Assembly: GCA_019022495.1 (NCBI GenBank)
Contig: JAFEKR010000003.1
Span: 4,154,001-4,218,000 of the forward strand
Length of the DNA stretch: 64,000 nucleotides
Direction of reading: 5' to 3'
Source of the DNA: Epichloe hybrida
Lineage: Eukaryota; Ascomycota; Sordariomycetes; Hypocreales; Clavicipitaceae
The notes under the pieces were generated by a model. It saw nothing but the letters and a program-made list of their open reading frames with translations, was not told where the DNA came from and searched no databases. The translations under genes and the position numbers were made by a program. Positions 56,811-64,000 of the stretch are shown here, in pieces (the stretch's first letter is position 1; every line of letters begins with the position of its first letter).

Positions 56811-57569
56811 ATGAACTTCCCTGGGTCTTCGGGCGGCGCGCCAATGCCCTCGCTCGGTGGCAGCAGCGGCGCGCAGGATCCCAACGTCAAAGCCGTACGT
56901 TCTGTTTTCCTACCAAGCGACGCCGTTTCCAAGTCCCCCCCCCCCCCAAAAAAAAAGCTAACTTTCTTCGGTCCTCTCCAAGGTCCAAACCGCCATGGAA
57001 TCATGTTTCGGCAAATCCCTCATGTCAGGAGTCATGGGTTTCGGCATGGGCGGCCTCTTCGGCATGTTCATGGCCTCGGTACGTCTCGACACAAACGCGT
57101 TCGTCATTTAAAAAAAAAAAAAAAAAAACAAAGAAGATCCTCGACGCATCGACGCAGGGCATTCAGAAAAAAGCCAGATTGAAAAAAAAAAAAAAAAAAA
57201 CTAACCCCACGCTTGCAGATGTCCTACGACACCCCCTTCGGCAGCCCCGTCACCAACAGCGCCGGCCAGACCATGTCGTCCCTCCCGCTCCGCCAACAGC
57301 TCAAGCTCGGCTTCAAGGACATGGGCACGCGGTCGTACTCGATGGCCAAGAACTTCGGCAAGGTCGGCGCCCTCTTCTCCGGAATCGAGTGCGGAATAGA
57401 GGGTCTCCGGGCCAAGAATGATCTCGCCAACGGCGTCGCCGCCGGGTGTCTGACGGGTGGCATCTTGGCCAAGAATGCGGGACCGCAGGCCATGGCGGGA
57501 GGATGCGTCGCCTTTGCCGCGTTTAGTGCGGCTATTGATGCGTGGATGAGGCAGCCCAAGGAGGAATGA
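56811..57569 (+). CDS. TIM22: Mitochondrial inner-membrane carrier translocase TIM22
   Basis: Channel-forming subunit of the TIM22 complex that inserts carrier proteins into the inner mitochondrial membrane. Exons 56811-56894, 56983-57078, 57219-57569; 176 residues. The join gives [45 protein letters not shown]. The Tim17/22/23 fold shows Gly-rich transmembrane segments ([65 protein letters not shown]) and cysteines in the positions of the family disulfide. Both introns carry homopolymers: eight to nine C followed by nine A in the first, and two runs of 18-19 A in the second. These may cause sequencing or splicing prediction errors. Confidence 0.93.
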
Positions 57570-58085
57570 AATCATTCTGGTCTTTTGGAAAAAAAAAAAA
57601 AAAAGAATACGTCATGTACGAATGGCCAAGAGCAACTTGTGTAACAGTAGGGGAGGGCGGCGTTCCGGGGTTTCTTGTTCCTGTACTTGTTTTTGCTGCA
57701 AACATGTTGCATTGGACACGGCGTTGTTCTTGTGAGAATGCTCCCCCTCTCTCCACTAATTTGATGTAACTAGAGCAAACCATGCTGGTTATGCCTGCCG
57801 CGCTGCAGGTTTCTGTATAATACCTGGTTTCGGTGGATTTTTTAAAAAAAAAGGGGGGGCACCTGATAGAATTAAGAGGAAAAATCATACTGCGAAACGC
57901 ATCCGGATTGGTGTTGAACGAGTCATTATTCCATTCTACTAGACTCCGTGTAGTGTAGTTTCATTCGCATCGTCAAATCGAACCATGGTACATAAATTTT
58001 GAACCCCCCCCCCGCCCCCCGCAGAAACAAATACTGGAATCCCCCTCCTATCCCTCCTCCGTGAGCTTTCACCTTAGATGGCCTC
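57570..58085. other. Convergent intergenic region between TIM22 and the GH16 gene
   Basis: About 515 bases. A runs at 57589-57604 and 57844-57851, then a G run, and a C-rich run at about 58005-58020. These are likely untranslated or terminator sequence. No gene seen. Confidence 0.5.
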
Positions 58086-59485
58086 TCAGGAAGACTGGTA
58101 GACTTCAAACGACCCAAATTCCCAGAACGCCGTCTTGAACGACTCAGGCTGATTGGCCACGAGATCGGTGCAATTGCCGGGACCTAAACAGACTCCATTA
58201 GCTTCCTGTATCCGAACATGACACAACGGGGCAACTTACATCCAGACTTGTCCCAGCTTCCATAGACCAAATCGCCACAGAGATCAATATTGACAACAAT
58301 GGAGTTATTCTTGAAGTGCGAGCCAATGTCGCAATCGGTGCTGGGGAAATCGGAGGTGGCGGTCCCCCATCCAGCAGGGTTAGGCTTCTTGCTCGTGATA
58401 TCGCTTGGGATGGCATTTCTCGCAAACTGCCACATGCGGATTCCTGCGCTTCTCCATTCCACAGCCATGATGCTCCCGCCCGCCGAGTTGAGGGTCGCGC
58501 CAAACGTGGAGTCAGGCTGCTTGACGCCACAGCCTGCGTTTTTGTTGATGCTGTGATCGCAGTTGTCCTGTTCCGTGGTCCCGCTCTGCTTGCGCTTGAC
58601 GCTCATGGAGCAATCACCCGTGGTGTGGAGGGTCATGGCGTTCCCAGCCGTGCCTTGGTTGATGGACTCCATGATGTCGATTTCTCCGTGCTGCGGCCAG
58701 TGGAATGAGTCGGTGAGCCAGAGGGCTGGCCAGGCGCCGCAGGCGTACGGGGTGTGCTTGATGTCGAAGACGAAGAGGCCACTGTTATACGTCTTCTTTG
58801 ACTCGATACGAACAGAGAAGCGACCGGTGGAGGCGTCGGGATTGCTGTTCGGGCCGACGGCTGTGTCGACGCGGAGAACGGCTGTGCTGGGCGTTGCGTA
58901 GGTGAGGTTCTGTATCTTTTGTGAGCTGTGTGCTATGTGCGATAGTCATGGGGATTCAAGAATCAACTGACTCGATTGATGGCTTCCTCTCGGGGCATAT
59001 AGTGAACGAATCCCTGGGCTAGGCATATTGGATTAGCGAATGAATAAAACAGTAGGTCGGTGAAGATTGTGTTGTACTTGGATCGTAGCCAGTTCTGTAG
59101 TTGAATTGATCAAAAAAGCTCTGGCCAGCGTCTACTACATGTCAGCATTTTGTCCAGGTGTCTTGATACCGCTCGTGTCTACATCTTCCTGGGGGATCTG
59201 TAGCTCACATGTATCCTGCAGATTATACGTCAACGGCGAATAATCCGGGTACGCGTTGTTCTTCTTGCTCAGTGCCACAGCTACCGCCACGATCACGACA
59301 ATAATGATGACGACTATGCCGACAACGGCAATCCAGATCTTGCGCGTCCAGTATCGTGGATTCCACCATGGCCGACTGGTGGTTACGCGATGACCATGGC
59401 CTCTATTCATCTCATATCGGACGTCTTCGTTCTGCAGGGCCATGTGCCCGGATCGAAATTTCTCGTGATACCTTGAATCGCCCAT
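58086..59485 (-). CDS. Membrane-anchored GH16 beta-glucanase
   Basis: Glycoside hydrolase family 16 enzyme, probably endo-1,3(4)-beta-glucanase acting on cell-wall glucan. Five minus-strand exons: 59485-59209, 59131-59078, 59018-58972, 58915-58240, 58183-58086; 383 residues. A type II membrane anchor lies at about residues 50-72 (WIAVVGIVVIIIVVIVAVAVAL) after a cytosolic tail of about 48 residues. The catalytic domain then follows: GQSFFDQFNYRTGYDP, TQGFVHYMPREEAINR, TAVLRVDTAV, SGLFVFDIKHTPYACGAWPALWL and the catalytic motif E-I-D-I-M-E in QHGEIDIMESIN (ExDxxE with nucleophile and acid/base). Cys-rich loops match the family. The C-terminal end is FGSFEVYQSS. No GPI signal is seen. The exon 2 acceptor is a TAGTAG tandem. 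Confidence 0.88.
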
Positions 59486-60521
59486 GTTTTCGGGATGGGA
59501 TCGTGACAGATGTGTTTCTTGGCGTGTTCAGTCCAGTGCACAATCACAATGCTAGGGTTTTTGAGCTGCGACAAGTGGGTGATGGGTATGTCTGAGAGAA
59601 TGTTGTTGTCGTGGGTAACCCGATCTCTTGGCCAAGATCAGTCTGGTATACGTCGCGGTGGGTGCGGGTCAAACGAACGACTGACATTAAATTATGAGGC
59701 AAAATTTTCCCTTTTTCCTTTTCCCTCTAGATGAATGCGCAAGAAGAAGGGAAGAGGCCGACATACGCTATTGAAACCGGGTGGGCCGCTCCCGAACAAC
59801 TCGGTGGCAAATCCTGTCTTTTGTCTTTGTTGCTGCACCGTTTTGGATGGAGCACTCTCGGAGCACTCTCGGAGCACTCTCTCAGGAACGAACATGTCTG
59901 GTGTCACACCGGAATGCCTGGAACTCCGTCGTGTCTGTCTTTCTCCAGTCAGCCATCATCCCATCTGCCTGTTCCTTGCTGTCTTTCCATGACGCGAAGC
60001 CACTCTTTCTCTTTTCCCAGTGGTTGAAAAGCGTCGACGAGCAATCCGCACGGGGCCAGGAGCACGGATTGAGGAGGCGTTGATCCACCAACCGAGTCAA
60101 GTTGATGCAATTGATGCAATTGATGCAGTTGATGCAGTTGATGCCTGTCCGGGTCCATGTTTCCTGCCGGACTAATCACGATTCGGGCATACGGGAATAA
60201 CGGCACACGAAACCATCCCTGAAGATCACCCTGAAGATCAGTCTCCATTCTCCATTCTCCATTCTCCATTGGCAGACAGGCAGGCAGGCAGTGCATTTTT
60301 CAGGCTCGGCCATGGAAGAAGCCATGCTGTATCGAGGTTGGACTGGCTGGTCGTGGCTGGTCGTGGCTGGCCAGGGTCGCGTCGTTTTGTGGATGCAGTG
60401 TGTGTCAACTTGTCAAGCAAGGGCGGGTCGGCATTGATTGTCTTGACTGTCTGCAGGTGGGCCAATCAGATCCAACGAATGGAACGGCAGGGGCAGCCGG
60501 GTTTTTTCGTGGCTGCCCTTG
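59486..60521. other. Intergenic region with short tandem repeats
   Basis: About 1.04 kb upstream of GH16 (-) and 3' of GCN1 (-). It contains an 11-base repeat GGAGCACTCTC (three copies, 59849-59881), a nine-base TTGATGCAA/G repeat (about five copies, 60102-60144) and a seven-base TCCATTC repeat (about four copies, 60243-60270). No gene is supported; the frames are short and repeat-driven. Confidence 0.55.
60102..60144. repeat. Nine-base repeat TTGATGCA(A/G)
   Basis: Four full copies and a partial fifth: two end in A, the next two in G. Read on the minus strand it gives Leu-His-Gln, but no reading frame with gene features surrounds it. Confidence 0.93.
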
Positions 60522-63500
60522 TCATCTGACAGGTACAACGGTGTTTAGGCCATCGTACTCATCGATAGATTGAATAACGGTGTCCAATGAGCTCTCCAAA
60601 TCTGCTCGGAGACCTTCGTCCTTGCAATTGATCTCATTGTCCATGAGGGAGTTGATGATTCCTGGCAGGCGGCGGTTCATAGCAGCACCCGCAACCTTTG
60701 ACAAAGAAGCCAGTGCCTTGGCGTCGAATGCAGAAATAGGAGGCTTGGTAAGAGTTGGTATCAGGTTGGGCAAGATAATGTTGGAGCGTGTGGTCTCGGT
60801 AAGCAGTGTCAACAGAGCAGACAGGGCATTCTCAGCCTCATCCTCGGAGCGAAGGAGATTGAGGAGGAATGGTAGAACTTGATCGACTGCTCTCTTGCCA
60901 AGAATCTGCTGGAGCGAATCGAACGCCTCGGCGGCGGCTTCTCGGACCTCTTCATCCGAGTCCGTTAATGCGGTACGAACGACAGAAATAAGAGTCTTTT
61001 CGTGGTCCTCCATTGCTTCAGGAGAGGCAGAGGAGATGAGCTCTCGAAGAGCCAAGCATATGCCTTGCTTGGCATCCGAATCCGTGGAAGTCTGCAATCC
61101 CTCCTCCAAAGTGGGGAGCAGACTTGAAAGGACCCCATCTCCTGCCTTGCGGATAAGCTCTCCAAGAGCATTGCTGGCGATGACCTTGTGTTCCATATTG
61201 GAACTTCCGAGGCGCCGGATCAGGAGTTGAGTGAGAGTGGGAACCAATTCCTTGAGGATTCGAGGACTGTGTACAAGCACCTTCCAAACAGCGACAGCAG
61301 CAGCACGTACAGCTCCTGCAGTATCACAGCGACAGACATACAGTGCCGAGAGAATCTTGTTCCGTTTCTCCTCTCCAAGGACTTCTTTGAGGGAAGCGCC
61401 AGCCTCCTTGGCAGCCTCTTCGTCTTCTTCTTCCTCCTCCTCGCCCTCGGCATTGACCTTGACGCCGGTAAGGTTGAACAACAGGTCTCCGACAAGTTCC
61501 ACAGAGCTGAGACGAATCCTGTAGCTGTCATCCGCCAAGCCGCGCTCAAGCTCAGGCAACAATAGGTCGACGGCCCGCACGGCGAAGTTCTTGACAAGTA
61601 ATCTTCCGGCCCGGAGTGCTGTTTCACGAATTGACTCAACGTCGTCAGCCAATCCTGCCAAAATGGGAGGAACGATGCGGCCAAGGTAGTTGGAAAAACT
61701 GTTTCCAAAACAGACCGGAAGGAAGATAAAGAGCGACATAAAACCTTCCCGAACAGCTGGCTTGGATGACTCGACATTCTGCAGAATAGTCGGTAGAGTT
61801 TCCTCCAATCTGGTTGTTCCCAGTCCAGCGAGAACTTCACTAAGGGCCTGCGCAGATCCCAGACGATCTCCGGCACCTGTATCCGATTTGAGCGTTTGCA
61901 TGAGGCCAGGGATAAGATCGGGCATGGCATCCTCGCCCAGTTTCTCTACGAGGGACCCTAGGGCTCTTGACGCAGTAGCGCGAGTCGTAGGGACGGGATC
62001 CACGGCAGCCGTCTTGAGGCCAGCAATGAGAATCGGAAGATGGGTGATGATATCCTTCTTTTCTGTCAAATGTGCCAAACTGCCAATAACTTGAGCGGCC
62101 TTTCGTTTGGTGTTGGAACGGCCATCCAGACCACGCTGAAGAATCCGTGTAACGAGGGCCAGAGACGGCGCATCGAGGTAGTGAACGAATTGTACCTTGA
62201 TTAAGGAGTCTAACGCTTCATCCGTGTACTTGGTTGGGTCACTGAGAGCCTTGAGAAGAACGTCCACCAGGCTCTTTATTTCAGGATTGTTGATGACCTC
62301 ACCGAAACGCTTTAGACTCCGATTTGCTGCAGCGCGGACTTCCTTGTGACTGTCGTTTAGTACTCCAGTCAATGGTGGAATGATGTCAGGCAAGCTGTCA
62401 GCCAGCTGATTGGGATCCAAATAAGCCATTGCACCGAGCAAGTCGCAGGCACCACGCTTACTGCGCCACTGCTGGTCGTCCAGCCCATGAAGAAGGGTCG
62501 GCATGATCTGCTTCACACCGTAAGAACTCAATTTACCGAAGCAAGCCTTTGCAGCCGCGAGACAAGCATCTCGAACATCGCCATTGCTGTCGCCAAAACC
62601 ACTCAACAACTGGGGGACAATCTGGAGCACATATGGTTCGAAAAGGCGGCCGAGCACAGTGGAAAGAAGTTCAAACGCTAGTAAAGCGGCTTCACGCTGG
62701 TGGGCCTCTTTCTTGTTATCCATGGCGCTCTTGAGAGTGGACATGACACGATATTCCCGAAGTGACGCAATACCTCTGCCGAGAACCAAGCCTGCCAAGC
62801 CGTAGGCTGCCCCGCGCTGGCTAGCATACTTCTTCGAATTGAGCAAATCATCCAACACCTGGTCGAAGTACTTGGAAGACTTGTCTGAACAAACCCTGAC
62901 AAGAGGAGGCAGACACTCCGCAATGGCAAATTGCACGGTTTCGGACGGGGTGTTGAGGGTGACAAGAAGTCTTTCAATGACAACAGGGATCTTAGAGTCC
63001 CCTGGTGCAAGATGTCGGGCCAGGGCACCATACATGATGATGACGGCCTCGTTGATGCGATCTGCAGCAGTGCTGTTCTTGTCCGGCTGCTCCAAAGTTT
63101 TTTCGAACTTCTTCATTAGTGTGTCGATCATGCTCTTGCCATGAATTTCAGTAGCTGCGATTGCGGCCTCCAACATCTCTCTTCTGACATTGTCACTCTT
63201 GTCTCCCAGAGGTCCCGATTCGATGAGGAAGTCGAAAATCTCATCAATTTGCTTACTGTCCAATACTGGGGCGAGTTCTTTGAACGCTGAAGCGATGCCC
63301 TGGCGTGCATCCCAAGGATCGGATAAGTCCATCTTCTTGGGCATTCCAAATTCGTCCAATTGTTGGACCTTTGGCTTCGCCAGCTCGATGTACATTGATT
63401 GCAACTTGGGAATGACATCGGCCAGAGTACTCTTGTGCTGCTGGGCAGCTTCGGCCAAAGAGCGAGCCGCTGCTCTTCGAAGCTGGGGGTCTTTACTCTC

Positions 63501-64000
63501 CAAGTATGGTAGCATCCTCAAAGGAACGTCAGAGCCCACAGTAAACGCGCTTTCTTCCCAAATTTCTGCTCCGAGCTCTCGATTCTCTTGTTCATCATCA
63601 TGGCATGCCAGCCAGATCTCATCAGAGTACCCCAGCTCGGTCATGTCAACCTCGGAGCTTATCGACTGAAGAACGCTCGTTCTGACACTAGACTGCGAAA
63701 CTGTGGCGCCCTGTGCAAGCACAATCATCTCAGCTTGGCTCATGTTGGGAGCAATGCAGCGGCACATATCAGAGAAGCAGTCCTTGATAATCTTGTAGTG
63801 CTGAGTGTATTTTTGCAAAGATTGGATGAGGATGGTGAGAAGCTCTTCCCGCGGTACAGCTTCGTCAGAGCAAACGTCGGTGTGGAAAGAAAGGACTTCG
63901 ACTGCCAGAACCAATTGCGCATCTCTATCATCATTGTCTTCTCCAACGCCACCCTTTCGCAGCACATCCAACAAGAGGGGCATGATGTAAATGAGTGAAA
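60522..64000 (-). CDS. GCN1: GCN1 translational activator, C-terminal part (runs off the window)
   Basis: Giant HEAT-repeat protein that binds stalled, collided ribosomes and activates the eIF2-alpha kinase Gcn2 under amino acid starvation. About 1160 C-terminal residues lie in one uninterrupted exon; the frame remains open to the right edge, so the N-terminal portion (roughly 1500 residues in relatives) is outside. Conserved blocks: LSDPWDARQGIASAFKELAP, SKKYASQRGAAYGLAGLVLGRGI, the EF3-like segment WRSKRGACDLLGAMAYLDPNQLADSLPDIIPPL, LIKVQFVHYLDAPSLALV, RLGSAQALSEVLAGLG, VREGFMSLFIFLPVCFGNSF and EEVREAAAEAFDSLQQILG. The region corresponds to the eEF3-homology segment and the Gcn2 RWD-binding domain. 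An acidic linker (EGEEEEEEDEEAAKE) sits in the RWD-binding part. The ATG at 63981-63983 is internal, not the start. Confidence 0.96.
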   Translation of the reverse strand, partial: SLIYIMPLLLDVLRKGGVGEDNDDRDAQLVLAVEVLSFHTDVCSDEAVPREELLTILIQSLQKYTQHYKIIKDCFSDMCRCIAPNMSQAEMIVLAQGATVSQSSVRTSVLQSISSEVDMTELGYSDEIWLACHDDEQENRELGAEIWEESAFTVGSDVPLRMLPYLESKDPQLRRAAARSLAEAAQQHKSTLADVIPKLQSMYIELAKPKVQQLDEFGMPKKMDLSDPWDARQGIASAFKELAPVLDSKQIDEIFDFLIESGPLGDKSDNVRREMLEAAIAATEIHGKSMIDTLMKKFEKTLEQPDKNSTAADRINEAVIIMYGALARHLAPGDSKIPVVIERLLVTLNTPSETVQFAIAECLPPLVRVCSDKSSKYFDQVLDDLLNSKKYASQRGAAYGLAGLVLGRGIASLREYRVMSTLKSAMDNKKEAHQREAALLAFELLSTVLGRLFEPYVLQIVPQLLSGFGDSNGDVRDACLAAAKACFGKLSSYGVKQIMPTLLHGLDDQQWRSKRGACDLLGAMAYLDPNQLADSLPDIIPPLTGVLNDSHKEVRAAANRSLKRFGEVINNPEIKSLVDVLLKALSDPTKYTDEALDSLIKVQFVHYLDAPSLALVTRILQRGLDGRSNTKRKAAQVIGSLAHLTEKKDIITHLPILIAGLKTAAVDPVPTTRATASRALGSLVEKLGEDAMPDLIPGLMQTLKSDTGAGDRLGSAQALSEVLAGLGTTRLEETLPTILQNVESSKPAVREGFMSLFIFLPVCFGNSFSNYLGRIVPPILAGLADDVESIRETALRAGRLLVKNFAVRAVDLLLPELERGLADDSYRIRLSSVELVGDLLFNLTGVKVNAEGEEEEEEDEEAAKEAGASLKEVLGEEKRNKILSALYVCRCDTAGAVRAAAVAVWKVLVHSPRILKELVPTLTQLLIRRLGSSNMEHKVIASNALGELIRKAGDGVLSSLLPTLEEGLQTSTDSDAKQGICLALRELISSASPEAMEDHEKTLISVVRTALTDSDEEVREAAAEAFDSLQQILGKRAVDQVLPFLLNLLRSEDEAENALSALLTLLTETTRSNIILPNLIPTLTKPPISAFDAKALASLSKVAGAAMNRRLPGIINSLMDNEINCKDEGLRADLESSLDTVIQSIDEYDGLNTVVPVR

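Noticed and set aside
57179..57421. Lysine-run frames in and after the TIM22 intron
   Set aside because: They are translated A homopolymers continuing out of frame into exon 3.

Overview
The window is nuclear DNA from a filamentous ascomycete, most likely a hypocrealean Sordariomycete. The evidence is short introns (about 50-140 bases) with GTRNGT donors and YAG acceptors, pyrimidine-rich tracts just before start codons, and fungal-only families such as AIM11, SKT5/CHS4 with a CaaX tail, OPT transporters and a fungal Barentsz-like protein. Genus was not determined. I see no bacterial, viral or CRISPR sequence, no rRNA, no recognisable tRNA and no intact transposon.

Layout. 1-10.8 kb: pantothenate kinase 3' part (+), AIM11 (-) divergent from a 2-oxoglutarate oxygenase (+), the chitin synthase activator SKT5/CHS4 (+), and a mitochondrial-type thioredoxin-like protein (-). 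10.8-21.4 kb: a repeat-rich gap with a (TGTGC)20 array, a DHA1-type MFS transporter (+), Elongator subunit ELP6 (+), ribosomal protein eL37 (-), and an oligopeptide transporter (-). 21.4-27.2 kb: the least conserved stretch, with a possible small unrecognised gene, a GST-like protein (-) and what looks like the N-terminal remnant of a basic protein (-). 27.2-36.3 kb: a Sac-domain phosphoinositide phosphatase (+), a BMT6-like 25S rRNA methyltransferase (-), transketolase (+) and a small unknown acidic protein (-). 36.3-48.4 kb: long gaps around a Barentsz/CASC3-type protein (+) and an NBR1-type autophagy receptor (+). 49.7-57.6 kb: NUP2/NUP61-type nucleoporin (+), gamma-tubulin (+, with an apparent one-base frameshift) and TIM22 (+). 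58-64 kb: membrane-anchored GH16 glucanase (-) and the C-terminal part of GCN1 (-), which runs off the right edge.

Nearly all genes are housekeeping genes with no operon-like or gene-cluster logic, so this is a syntenic core region and not a secondary-metabolite or accessory island. Themes are translation control (GCN1, ELP6, eL37, BMT6), mitochondria (AIM11, TIM22, thioredoxin-like), cell wall (CHS4 homologue, GH16) and nuclear/RNA transport (NUP2, Barentsz-like). No clearly new multi-gene system is present. The best leads are the frameshift in gamma-tubulin, a candidate 108-residue spliced protein at 23.1-23.6 kb, a truncated gene at 25.2-25.7 kb, a C-terminal ATG8-binding-type motif in the NBR1 homologue, and several purine- or G-rich repeat arrays in gaps.

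Exon boundaries were deduced by hand from reading frame, splice consensus and family conservation. They have not been checked against transcripts.
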